Origin: Ascarosepion bandense
Lineage: Eukaryota > Mollusca > Cephalopoda > Sepiida > Sepiidae
DNA length: 64,000 nt
NCBI GenBank assembly: GCA_037127315.1
Contig: JBBBDQ010001123.1
Span: 555,001-619,000 of the forward strand
Reading direction: 5' to 3'
The translations under genes were made by a program, and so were the position numbers. This document shows positions 53,846 to 64,000 of the stretch, piece after piece (positions within the stretch are counted from its first letter, which is position 1; every line of letters starts with the position of its first letter). The notes below the pieces were generated by a model, which worked only from the letters and a program-made list of their open reading frames with translations, was not told the DNA's origin and ran no database searches.

Positions 53846-54100
53846 CATCTCTCTCTCTCTCTGGCATTCTCTTCTCTCTCTCTCTCTCTCTCTGGCATTC
53901 TCTCTCTCTGGCATTCTCTCTCTCTCTCATATGCTCTCTCTGTCCACTCCACTCCCAGCAGTATTCCAATCCTTCTCCTACCCTCTTCCTGACACCCCCT
54001 GTAACCTGTCACTCTTTCTCATAACTTACCTCCTATGTAACCCCCTGCTCAACAGTGGCAGTAAAATGCATTGCTTGGGGGGACACGATTATGAAAAAAG
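53300..54100 (+). pseudogene. LINE-C C-terminal fragment and 3' end
   Basis: DCCHICSGALAIHLGVLEKI, QRRICNVIDPDLAARIQSLS, HRRNMASLCLFYKYFHGFCS then, after a frame change at about 53512, PIHEFDQATRLATRSRPFTV, KPINYKRKFYSISLFFLTSR, LWNSLPFTCFPDSYNLQEFK and CKVNSHLLSH. This is the longest and least broken LINE-C coding piece here. The 3' UTR carries an expanded (CT)n/TGGCAT array and ends TTGCTTGGGGGGACACGATT. Confidence 0.88.
53733..53935. repeat. (CT)n / TGGCATT microsatellite array in a LINE 3' UTR
   Basis: Runs of 4-14 CT units separated by TGGCAT(T) at least eight times. Other LINE-C copies have only CTGCATCCTC..CTCATTCTC here, so the array grew within this copy. The arginine/glutamate-rich open frames on the other strand are by-products. 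Confidence 0.92.
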
Positions 54101-54129
54101 TGATTCTTAGAATCTGGATCTAATTTAGA

Positions 54130-54438
54130 TACAAAATTCACTCAGTTAAGTGCCGTACGTGATACACGTTTTGGACGATCATATCTCGAAATACTCATGA
54201 CTGACTAGGCGGAAGATTATTCCGCTGTAGGTTGCCATTGCTTTCTGCAGTAGACTGATTGCCAGCCAAAGCTATAGAAAACAATTTGTCCTATTATTTA
54301 ACTCACAACTGGAGGAAAGAGACTGATTAATACCTTTCTCAAGGGTATTTGTGCGTAAGTGAATGTAAGGAATTCAATTGGAATTCGAACTCGGCTCCCC
54401 GATTTGTCGTTCCGAGTCGATATCCACTGCACCACAAC
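54130..54438 (-). mobile_element. SINE-A copy
   Basis: CTCAGTTAAGTGCCGTACGT to GATATCCACTGCACCACAAC. Complete; the ORF-like stretch over its head is not a gene. Confidence 0.85.
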
Positions 54439-54519
54439 AAAAGTAATTTTCGTATTCAGTATTACCTCAGTAGGTTAGAAGATCTAAGTTGTTCGAGAGT
54501 TGACCGAGAAGGTGAATTC

Positions 54520-54930
54520 TTCTATGTGCCTTGTCCCTTCAGGACGTAGGCGATCATGGCCTTTCACTTTTCTCTGTCCCTATCCCTGGTGGCTCTGAGA
54601 ACGCCTTTTCCTGTTACACCATTCAATCCTCGTTCCGTCATCCACCTGATTAGGTCCTTCAAATATGTTATCCGTTGCTTTCCCATGTCTCTTTTTCCTT
54701 CTATCTGGCCTCTTAACATCAGATTCTTCAAGCCCTTCTTCCTCATTGCATGTCCTAGGAACTTCAGCTGTCTCTTCCTGGTGGTCAGTATTAATTTCAT
54801 TTTTGTTTCCATCATTTCCAAGACCTCATCATTGCTCACATACTCGATCCATGATATTTGCAGCATCCTTTTGTAGAACCACATTTCAGTTGCTTCAAGT
54901 TTTTCCTTCATCTTTGATGGTGAATTATCA
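54520..54930 (-). pseudogene. LINE-R reverse transcriptase C-terminal fragment
   Basis: Minus strand: SKMKEKLEATEMWFYKRMLQ, ISWIEYVSNDEVLEMMETKM, RKRQLKFLGHAMRKKGLKNL, MLRGQIEGKRDMGKQRITYL and KDLIRWMTERGLNGVTGKGV. The frame is intact for about 125 residues to the 3' coding end. The upstream edge is at about 54925. Confidence 0.88.
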
Positions 54931-54939
54931 AATCCAAAA

Positions 54940-55810
54940 TGGAGCCCCAAAAAATGTCGGTAGATAGACAAAGAAAGAAACGAACCGCGAGGCAAATGGA
55001 AAGCAGCAAATCTAGGAGATGGAAAATTCTGAATTGAAAACTAGCCTGAAGATGGGTCTCCTTCCGGTTACCATTCTCCAATTGTAGTAGATGTGTTGCG
55101 CGTACGTTTACGGTAATTGTTATTAACGTTGACTGACAAGCAATAGATGAAGTAACCTTTAAGATATTCCTAACATTGTTGCAAGCTATGGCGCTTGAAA
55201 TGTTAAAACTATCATAATTTGTACGCACACTGACGCACCTCGTCAGATTAAAATAGTGGACTTTGAAGTTGATACAATGTTTGAGCAATGGATTTTATAT
55301 CTGTTTACAAATGTTAATGATTTATATCTCGGAATAAACTACATTCTCGACATATAGACTAACAGGCGTTTAGCCGCTGACATATGATAATTTACCTGTC
55401 TGTTCTTGTAGGTATCTTATCTCATCTGGGAATAGACTAAATTGAAGAAAGGTGGGAAGATTTTGCTGGGCTTGTATTCCAAATGGGAAAAGCCGTCTTC
55501 CCAGAAGCAATCAGTATTCCAATGTCTGTTTTTTGAAACCAAGAAATTCACAATTCTCTCAGCAAAGATCCTTATTTTGTTAATCTATACACATTTGTAT
55601 ACAGGAATGTGTACAGATATGTACAGTTTTCCCTATTACTACAGCATATGTTTGGACGAGTTACGCTCCTTGGTTCAACCAGCTCAGACCATGACTGTTT
55701 GGATCTGCCATGTTCATTGTGGTAAATTATCCCCATCCTTCGTATGTTCCTTTCATAAGTTCCACTCAGGTTATTCCTCAGAAAGGAGTGTGAATAGTTA
55801 GACGTGTTAA
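54940..55810. other. Intergenic sequence, nothing recognised
   Basis: Unique-looking sequence. Open frames of 119 and 126 codons exist (55442-55801 +, 54908-55288 -) but lack recognisable motifs or splice support. The second runs into LINE-R. Confidence 0.4.
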
Positions 55811-55817
55811 AGTAGAT

Positions 55818-56112
55818 CAGTCAGTTAAATGTCGTACGTGATACACGCTTGGGCGATCATGTCTCGAAAGAGACATGACTGACTGGGCAGAAGATTATCC
55901 CGCAGTAGGTTGCCATTGCTTTCTGCGGTAGACTCGTTGCCAGCCAAGGCTATAGAACCCAATCTGTCCTGTTATTTAACCCATAACTGGAAGGAAGAGA
56001 CGGATTAATAGGGTATTTGCGCGTAAGTGAATGCAATGAATTCAACTGGAATTTGAACTCGGCTCCCCGATTTCTCGTTCCGAGCCGATATCCACTGCAC
56101 CACAACGCACCA
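55818..56112 (-). mobile_element. SINE-A copy
   Basis: GTCAGTTAAATGTCGTACGT to GATATCCACTGCACCACAAC, GCACCAC. A 12-bp internal loss removes CCTTTCCCAAGG. It shares ACTCGTTGCC with the 43365/44265 pair but has the usual CAGCCAAGG. Confidence 0.88.
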
Positions 56113-56709
56113 CGCGTATAAATTGGTCTTCATAAATATGTATAAGTGTGCAAACACAATGTTTATGTGTAAATATGGATGAATGTGTATATGTAGATGT
56201 ACGTACAGACGCATTTGTATGTACATATGAGAAAGTATGAATATATATGTATGTAGTTATAAGTAAATATACGTGATGGTGTTAAATTGTAGGGTTATAT
56301 GTATATACGTACTCATGTGCATGGGAGAAATGGGCGTGTAATGAGTTTATGGTCACTATTTCGCCCTGTCTAATGATCCCCAAACAAGATAACGCCGAAG
56401 TCTCTGTTCTAGATTATGTTACTTGTTTTCTGTTTCATTTAAAAAATATTTATTCAGGGAAAATATTTATACTGAATGGAACGAATATAGTGTGGTATGA
56501 TGAAATGAACCAATTTAGCTCATAGGAATTAATTACAAATTATGACCAATTTAAATGATGTGTTCAGTTTTCCTCAATATATAATTTCAATCGAAAACGA
56601 AAACGGCATGTAGGTAAAATCCCAAAACAGATCCTAGTAATATTAATCTCAATAATATTAAAAATGATCCTGGTAGAGGGTTCGATGTAAATAATATTAT
56701 CGATTTACA

Positions 56710-56830
56710 GAGCCAAATATGTATATTTTCAAATAAAACTCCGAAAATTACATATGCCGTATGGCTATTTCAGCGAAAAAAGACTTCGCATCTTCAGCGA
56801 CAATTTTTTTTATTATGCAAGTATGTATCT
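56710..56830 (+). repeat. Inverted partner of 58115-58230
   Basis: CTCCGAAAATTACATATGCC, GTATGGCTATTTCAGCGAAA and ATTTTTTTTATTATGCAAGT reappear as the reverse complement at 58115-58230 (GCATAATAAAGAATTTTGTC, CAATTGACCATACGACATAT in inverse). About 115 bp with moderate identity; 1.3 kb apart. Confidence 0.6.
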
Positions 56831-56960
56831 CTTGGTATATAGCTGTGTGTGCGTATTTTCTGGTTTATATATATATATGTATGTGTATATGTATATTTCT
56901 ATTATTTTAAATTTATTTTTATTTTATTCTCTATAAATTCGGTTTATATTGGTATGTATG

Positions 56961-56969
<9 letters not shown>

Positions 56970-57010
<41 letters not shown>

Positions 57011-57025
57011 GATACGTATATATAT
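56970..57025. repeat. (TA)n microsatellite with degenerate TA/TG surroundings
   Basis: About 14 TA units in a broader ATGTATGTGTATAT-rich region from 56860 to 57150. Confidence 0.9.
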
Positions 57026-57159
57026 GCATGTATGTGCATATATGTATTTATATACATGTACTTGTGTGCATATGAGTGTATATATTTATTTATATCTTAA
57101 CTGCCAGTGTATTTATGTGGATGATTGTATATGCATGTATATATTTCTATAATTTTTAA

Positions 57160-58110
57160 AATATTTTAATCCATTCTTTTTAGTGTTTCATTCATATTAA
57201 TAATCAATTTATTACTGTGTGATAATATAAGGAAATCTATGATCTACACTACAATTATCTTTATCTTTAGAATACGCTATAACAATTTTTTTTCGCTCAT
57301 CCCATTTTATCCCAATCGTAAAATTTAAATAATTTTATTCCTACAATAGTAAGATGATATTATTTAAAACGGAAATTTAAAGAAAAAAAAATCTTTTGGC
57401 AGAACTGAATATAACATCATGTTATCTTTTCTTTCTATTTCCTTTTCCCCTTTTTCTTTCTCCTTTATATATCCGTCCCTTTTCTTCCGCTCTCCTTTAA
57501 CTGGCATTTCTTACGAAGACTGTCTGGCGTGATTTTTCTTCTTTCTTCCCCCTTCATCACTTCTTTAGCACTTTTCCTGTCTACCCCGTTGTTTTCTTTT
57601 TTTTCCCCGCTTCTTCCCGTTTTTCCGTTCCCCCACTTACATTCCTCTAACACGCTTAATTTTTTATTTCTTAACACAGATGTAATTTAAATCCTTTTCA
57701 ACGATCGAGTCTTGAATCCTTTTCGCCGTCTCTCTTTTCTTTTCCCCTTCAATGTGATGTGTCCGGGAAAGGGATATACATATCATTCGAGGTAATCAAG
57801 CGGTTTAGGCAAATGTAACCGGGTAGGACACTCTAGTACGTAGACGTAATGAATGGTACTCGTTTTATGCAATATCCTGATACGTAGGCGTAGTCAATAG
57901 ACGTAGACCAACAGTCGTAGATCTCTCTGCGTCCTCGTCTTCATCTTTATTTATGCTGACACCAGCAATGTGAGGGGGGGGCCAAGGTGTATACATATTC
58001 ATTACATCACAATGTCTAGACGACAACCTTCTAACATAATCCACTCACTCTTTTAACACCCTCCCATTATTCTTTCTTATTTTTCCCCACTTCTTTTGTA
58101 TAAACTTCTG
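57160..58110. other. AT- and pyrimidine-rich intergenic sequence
   Basis: 57410-57670 is rich in C/T runs on the + strand. GAATGGTACTCGTTTTATGC..CGTAGGCGTAGTC type short repeats at 57830-57915. No gene seen. Confidence 0.4.
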
Positions 58111-58114
58111 GTAT

Positions 58115-58230
58115 ATTAATTTTATTTGCATAATAAAGAATTTTGTCGCTGAAAAAGCAAGGTCTTTTCCTCGCTGAATTGACCATACGACATATGTAAT
58201 TTTCGGATTTTGATTTGAAGATATATGTAT
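58115..58230 (-). repeat. Inverted partner of 56710-56830
   Basis: Reverse-complemented it reads CCGAAAATTACATATGTCGT, ATGGTC..TTCAGCGAGGAAAA, GACAAAATTCTTTATTATGC. Probably two copies of one dispersed element. Confidence 0.6.
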
Positions 58231-58664
58231 ACCAGATTAAGCTAAAGTATACAAACAAAAGGAAATTCCTTCTGGAAAAGGTTACAAGCCTCTCTCTACT
58301 CCATCACTGTTTTCATAAAAAATGTTCTAACGTGCTACATTTCCCGAGTTACATCAGTTTAGATATTTACAGCTAAGACGTGGCATGGTAGTGATAATAT
58401 TATGTTTCCTTATAAGGAAACCCTCAGCATTCATTGACCGAGCAGCTTCTACCTCTGTCGGATTAAATTTATAAAATGTTTTTCTTAAAACAATTTTTTA
58501 TAGAAATATTTTTCAGATCCGGTAGTTGTTATTTCTTTCTTTCCCCAGTTTTGATAGACCATGCCATATAGAGAGGAGTAAACCATCCTCATACCCTTTG
58601 TATTTCATTAATAAGGAAGCTCTTTTTCAATCTTGTCATTCCTTTTTCTTTCTTCTTTTTTTTT

Positions 58665-59045
58665 CAATTGGAGTAGATAGACTAAACTATCGCCCGGTTC
58701 ACACTCCACCCACTTCTATTGAACAGGTGAAGAGGCTCATCCCTTGTTCCCTGGTTAGGATGTGGTTTCCGGCTTTTTCTTTTCCAATCTTTTCACTCTT
58801 ACGTAGCCTCCTGCACATCAGTGGACGTTTCCGCCTTGCTCGGGGTGATATGATTACAAAAAAATAAAAAAGACTAGTATTTGTTTTAAAATCCTAATAG
58901 TTTCGACGTACAAAACGTTAGGAACTTGATATAATATGTATTACGCAGTGTAATCTTGCCAGGTCGCTGACTACTTTCGTATTAGACTGTCGACTACCAT
59001 CGTCTAACATCGACTGACCCTCGTTCCTCTTACTACTCCTAAGTA
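58665..59045 (+). mobile_element. LINE-D 3' end with shared downstream flank
   Basis: TAGACTAAACTATCGCCCGG through TTGCTCGGGGTGATATGATT and an A-rich tail, then TAGTATTTGTTTTAAAATCC, GTTAGGAACTTGATATAATA and CCAGGTCGCTGACTACTTTC, which are shared, inverted, with 40765-40935. The LINE-D part reads RLNYRPVHTPPTSIEQVKRL on +. That could be a coding remnant, but no stop/frame pattern proves it. Confidence 0.75.
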
Positions 59046-59289
59046 AATGTAAGTAATGCTTGAACGGCTATTTTAGGGAGCATACTCCCGAGAGGATGAG
59101 TACCTCAAATACTTGAATCTTAACTTTATAATCTTCACTTATTCTCCCTTCAACGTCCATGCAAACACATTTAGTAACATTCTACCTTGAGTGACTCTTG
59201 AGCTTTTTATTTTTTATACTTTTTTTTTTCGTTGTGCGCACAGATGAGCCGATTACACACATTTACACTTAGCAACCAGGAAGTTATTC

Positions 59290-59780
59290 CTTGAGTCCTC
59301 TGCACATGGCTTTGCTGAAGGATACTTGGTCCTGGGCATGACAGTAAACTGCATCCGGCAGCGAGGTTGTGAGTTGCATGGAACCACCTCTTAATTGCTG
59401 TTGTCCCTAGGTCCCCTCTGACCCGGTGTGGCAGCACCTGTTAGGGTCCCAGCTACGGACAAATAGTTAACCCCAAACTGGGGTCAAAACACTATGAAAG
59501 TATAAAAATAGACATTTATAGAAATATATATACATTTCTGAAGAAAAAAATTATTTTCCATAACACATTTTCGACGGAAAAAAATTCTCAGCAAAATATT
59601 TTTGACGACAAAACTAGAAGACGTTTTCAGTTTTCTAAGATAAAAAAATAAATACAAAAAATTTTCATTAAAATCTAAATCAACCTTCTCACTATAACCG
59701 AACATAGTAAAAACCTTAAAATCCAACTTTTTTGGCATTAAATAACCCAGAGAAATTGATACGCCATTAAACAAAACTGT
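59290..59780. repeat. Repeat E copy
   Basis: GGTCCTGGGCATGACAGTAA, AACTGCATCCGGCAGCGAGG, TTGCATGGAACCACCTCTTA, CAAATAGTTAACCCCAAACT through TTGGCATTAAATAACCC and CGCCATTAAACAAAAC. Similar to 13530-14110 over the whole length, with a shorter tandem part. Confidence 0.6.
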
Positions 59781-60484
59781 TTTGCCTTATCTGAGGTGAT
59801 GCACACAGTAAAAATGATGATATTATTATGACTAGATGATGAAATTATACGTGTTTGCGCTATTGAAGAAATATCTGGTGTCGTGCCTTGTATTCGAACG
59901 TTCACATTTACAAATTGGTTTATTTTCCTTTACACGTTCAACATTTGTTTAAAGACGTTTTCAATTCTCTCAAGAAAATAGCAATAGAAAAAAAACACTT
60001 ATATTCAGAACCAGAAAAAAAATTTTCTTGAACATAATGAGGAAGGAAGGGATCAAAAATTCTAGCCTCACGAGACATTAAAGACATTTGAGTGGACAGC
60101 AAGGAGTCCCTTAAATCACGAGATTGATAGCGGAACTAGGAGCTCCTTAGCAAAGCGAGAACAAGTGCTAAGAGCCAAACGAAATATGAAGTTGTAGAGA
60201 GCGATGATCGCCTATCTTCTGAAGGAAGGCTTCACATAGGGAAATGAAGAAGAACGTAAATTATAGATGCCATGATTTTTTTCTCTCAAGAAAGCGAAGA
60301 ATTACAATATATTTCTGTAGCAGTGACTTGCCTCGGCGACACAAACGGGCCAAAGTCGGGTGTATGTTTTGTAAGGGAGTGTGGCGACGGCGAGTTGGCG
60401 AGCGTTGGTCAGATGGAGAATCGGACGGCACTTCATGGTAAACAGAATTGGTGTCGCTTGTAGCCGTTTATATTTACTGTGCTG

Positions 60485-60518
60485 AGCCAAGACCATCTTC
60501 TTTTAGATGGTCTTGGCT
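60485..60518. repeat. 14-bp perfect hairpin upstream of secernin
   Basis: AGCCAAGACCATCT and AGATGGTCTTGGCT with a 6-base loop TCTTTT. It lies just upstream of the CCAAT-like site. It could be a small palindrome or, less likely, an RNA structure. Confidence 0.8.
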
Positions 60519-60519
60519 G

Positions 60520-60612
60520 AGCGCTCATTGGCTGAGTGGTAGCCAGGTCGAGTGCATAAAACGTGGTATGTTCATTTTGAGGGGCGTCGTTGTTATTCGA
60601 GCCGTCGTTCGT
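60520..60612 (+). promoter_or_regulatory. Putative secernin promoter and non-coding first exon
   Basis: An inverted CCAAT box (ATTGG, 60527-60531) is followed 25 bp later by a TATA-like CATAAAA (60555-60561). A G+C- and CpG-richer stretch then ends in a good splice donor, TCGT|GTAAGA at 60612/60613. The next coding exon has an acceptor at 60876/60877 and starts 20 bp before the ATG, so a 5' UTR exon spliced across 264 bp is plausible. No transcript evidence is available, so exon and promoter are inferences. Confidence 0.35.
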
Positions 60613-60876
60613 GTAAGAATAGCGTTTCGGAGATTAAGACAAGACGTGTGAATTTGGCTTACCTGTTTGGAATACTTTCCTGTAGTTGCTTTTTACCAAC
60701 ACATATTTTTTTTTCCTTTTGAAGCTTGTCGATTTTTTTCTCTCAAGAAAGTGGAGAATTTCAACAAATTTCATTTGAAGCTTGTGAAGAGTAAATAAAC
60801 ATAACTCGATTAATTAAAAGTTATACTAAGTTTCAGATTATTTTAAAGTCATTTTTTCTTTGCTTCTCTTTTGCAG

Positions 60877-61085
60877 GTTTAAAAAGTCTGTCAGCCATGT
60901 CCTCTAATCTTGAACCTGAAAGTGAGAGCTGCCCTGCTCCGTCCTGTGACACCTTCGTCGTATTAAAGCCAAACACTTTGGGTAACTGTGTTATTTTTGG
61001 TAAGAATTCGGATCGACCAGCTGATGAAGTTCAAGAAGTCATCTATGTAGCTGGCTGTGATCATCCGAGGAATAGTAAAGTACAG
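60877..61085 (+). CDS. SCRN: Secernin, first coding exon
   Basis: Secernins are cytosolic proteins of the C69 family of N-terminal nucleophile hydrolases. Vertebrate SCRN1 was linked to regulated exocytosis in mast cells. The exon follows a pyrimidine tract and acceptor (CTCTTTTGCAG|G), has ATG at 60897 and ends ...AAAGTACAG|GTAAGC in phase 0. The 63 residues include [20 protein letters not shown] (residues 15-34) and [17 protein letters not shown] (35-51), both near-invariant in secernins. Cys17, in SCDTF, is at the position of the processed N-terminal nucleophile; the residues before it would be removed as a propeptide. Which paralogue (SCRN1/2/3) cannot be said. Gene continues past the right edge of the window. 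Confidence 0.93.
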
Positions 61086-61154
61086 GTAAGCATATTCTGA
61101 CAAAATTCTCATTGACACACCTGATATTTTTGAATACAGCTTTTATTTGCAGTT

Positions 61155-61310
61155 ACCTTATCTAATTGGGAAGTTCAAAGTGGGGCAACAGTTACACCTT
61201 TCCCAAGGATATTTGTGCATAAGTGAATGCAGCTAATTCAACTGGAATTTGAACTCTGCACCCTGATTTGTCGTTCCGAGTCGATATTCACTGCACCAAA
61301 ACGCACATCC
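61155..61310 (-). mobile_element. SINE-A head fragment in secernin intron
   Basis: ACACCTTTCCCAAGGATATT, GAATGCAGCTAATTCAACTG and TCGTTCCGAGTCGATATTCA through CACCAAAACGCACATCC. Only the head half of the SINE is present. Confidence 0.8.
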
Positions 61311-61689
61311 TTTACCGTTCAAGGTAATCTATTTCAGAAAGAAAACATTATCAACTAAGCGTGTATCACGTATGAGTTCGATTTTCGATCGAAACCTTTA
61401 CTTTGCTCTTTTAAAAGGCATTGATCTACTTCTTCAGATATGGGTAAATAATCTTTTAATCTCTGACAGTCGAAATAAAAGAAGGTTGCTGTGAGATCAT
61501 GGCGTTCTCTACTAAAGCGCATGTCATAGTGTAACTCTTGTCCAGAACTGAACAAATCTCGTTTCATTAGGAGCGAAAATATTTTAGTTTCGATTTGTTT
61601 TTACCCTAGTTTTCTGCTGTATTCAGCTTAAGAAACGTGAAGCATTTTCAACTTGGTTGGCTACAAACTTAGAAACCAAGATTCTAATT

Positions 61690-61805
61690 TGCCTTGGCTG
61701 GCAACCAACCTACTGCGGGATAATCTTCTACCTAGTCAGTCATATCTCTTTCGAGACATGATCGCACAAGCGTGTATCACGTATGGTACTTGACTGACTG
61801 ACTGA
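61690..61805 (+). mobile_element. SINE-A 3' fragment in secernin intron
   Basis: GCCTTGGCTGGCAACCAACC, CTACTGCGGGATAATCTTCT, TCTCTTTCGAGACATGATCG and GTACTTGACTGACTGACTGA. The 3' half only; together with the minus-strand head fragment at 61155 it may represent two separate insertions. Confidence 0.8.
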
Positions 61806-61922
61806 CTGTTTTTCTTATCTTTTAGTAGGTCATTCGAACCAGCTATTTGCACACTGTAGCAATGCTCAATTACAGTTTGTCCAAGTTCTAGACGAAATAC
61901 AGTGAAGAAATGTTTTCCCCGA

Positions 61923-61948
61923 TTAACCCTAACCCTTAACCCTAACCT
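61923..61948. repeat. Short interstitial telomere-like tract
   Basis: TTAACCCTAACCCTTAACCC plus TAACC: about four imperfect copies of the TTAGGG telomere unit in reverse orientation. Confidence 0.7.
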
Positions 61949-62317
61949 CATGTTTCTTGCTTTAATCTCCATCTCTTAGTCGATGCGTTTTCCGACTTTC
62001 CCGGTTAATCATCAATAATTACATGAAGAAAGTCGTAGAAAATTTCGAACTAAAAAAAAAAACAACAAAAGTAAGGATAATAAAACGAATAACTCATGAA
62101 ATGTTCAAATATCTACCAGATTTTCTTCAACTGGAAAACAATATCTAATTTAGTAGAAGGCATAACATCTGCTTGATGGGAGATCCTGAAAATTCCATTG
62201 TTTCCAGTAGAGTATAGGCCATCGATGACCCCCTCACCATCAACGAGGGGACTGTTGATGCTTCTGTAACTTGCCTTTTTACTGGTAGGGGTGTTGACGC
62301 TATGAAAAGTCCTTTAT

Positions 62318-62516
62318 CCTCCGGGTGAGGTAAATTGATTGTCAGCCACGGCTATAGAACCCAATCCATCTTGCTATTTAATCTATAGCTAGATGGATCA
62401 ATAACTTTCCCAAGGGTATTTGCGCGTAAGTGAATGAAACGGATATAACTGGAATTCGAACTCTGCTCTCCGATTTCTCATTCCGAGACGATATCTACTG
62501 CACCATAACGTACATC
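62318..62516 (-). mobile_element. SINE-A copy, partial, in secernin intron
   Basis: GTCAGCCACGGCTATAGAAC, ACTTTCCCAAGGGTATTTGC, GGAATTCGAACTCTGCTCTC and GATATCTACTGCACCATAAC. The 3' end of the SINE is missing. Confidence 0.8.
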
Positions 62517-62793
62517 CACTTAATGGGAGATCACTGCTGCATAAATTTTTTTAAATTTCTGTTAAATTTAATGTATCCCGAACCATAATCTTTTATTAGA
62601 GTGGTGCAAATCCCGGAATCAAAGAGTTCGAGGACAGACGTCTATGTGCAGAATTAAACAATTGTTTTCATCAAATCAAAACCTTTAATAATTTTCGTTT
62701 CCTTTTTTTCCTTCTGTCATGACACATAACTTTTTTATTTTCTAACCCTAAAATGCCAGTGTTTTTATCCTGTTAACATATTCTGCTGCATAA

Positions 62794-64000
<1,207 letters not shown>

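Noticed and set aside
53707..54012. Overlapping frames of ERERE/CQRER repeats
   Set aside because: Translation of the CT/TGGCAT array in a LINE 3' UTR.
55442..55801. 119-codon open frame
   Set aside because: No recognisable domain and no splice or promoter support.
61923..61948. Telomere or chromosome fusion point
   Set aside because: Only about four imperfect units inside an intron; too short to mean more than a simple repeat.

Overview
This window reads as gene-poor, AT-rich nuclear DNA from an animal, most likely a coleoid cephalopod (octopus-like). Reasons: a spliced metazoan gene (secernin) at the right end, long (TA)n microsatellites throughout, several families of tRNA-derived SINEs of the kind known from octopus and squid, and a dense mix of decayed LINE, mariner, hAT, Helitron, Penelope-like and Ty3/gypsy remnants. 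No prokaryotic gene organisation is present. The only host gene I can support is the 5' part of secernin: two coding exons on the + strand at 60897-61085 and 62806-62993, with correct splice signals, a shared reading phase and conserved family motifs. A non-coding first exon and promoter may lie at about 60520-60612.

Family names used below are local labels. SINE-A is a tRNA-derived SINE of about 290-300 bp (A box TGGTGCAGTGG, B box GAGTTCGAATTCC, 3' end CACTTAACTGACTGA). SINE-B is a second tRNA-derived family (head ending GGCGTTGGTTAGTTC, body with CTGAAGAAGG..GAAACGTCG). LINE-C is a non-LTR element recognised by its C-terminal protein motif RLWNSLP. LINE-R is an RTE-like element recognised by MWFYRRMLWISWTEH. 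LINE-D is a short 3'-end module ending TTGCTTGGGGTGATATGATTA(A)n. Repeat E is an unclassified dispersed repeat.

Layout. 1-10000: a clean Helitron (73-891), SINE-A copies, a decayed mariner (3848-5108), LINE-C and LINE-D pieces and a TIR element (9228-9997). 11000-24500: LINE-C copies, three fold-back elements (14945-15340, 19480-19655, 19699-20075), SINE-A copies with perfect target duplications (17931-18226, and 23865-24495 which is split by a LINE), and more Helitron ends. 24500-33600: LINE-R copies all on the - strand, a second mariner (28426-29562), a Penelope-like element with terminal repeats (30830-32622), and a SINE-B split by a solo LTR (32805-33068). 34000-47000: a near-perfect 360-bp palindrome, a gypsy gag/protease remnant with a Helitron inside its gag (37128-38585), an hAT element with an 8-bp target duplication, and an almost identical inverted SINE pair (43365-44555). 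49000-60000: an hAT transposase broken by 1.8 kb of insertion, further LINE and SINE copies, and inverted repeat pairs. 60300-64000: the secernin 5' region with SINE fragments in its intron.

Nothing here works as an operon or a defence system. The interest lies in the nested order of the mobile elements, several inverted structures, and a recurring motif shaped like a hammerhead ribozyme core (CTGANGA...GAAA) found in several different repeats.
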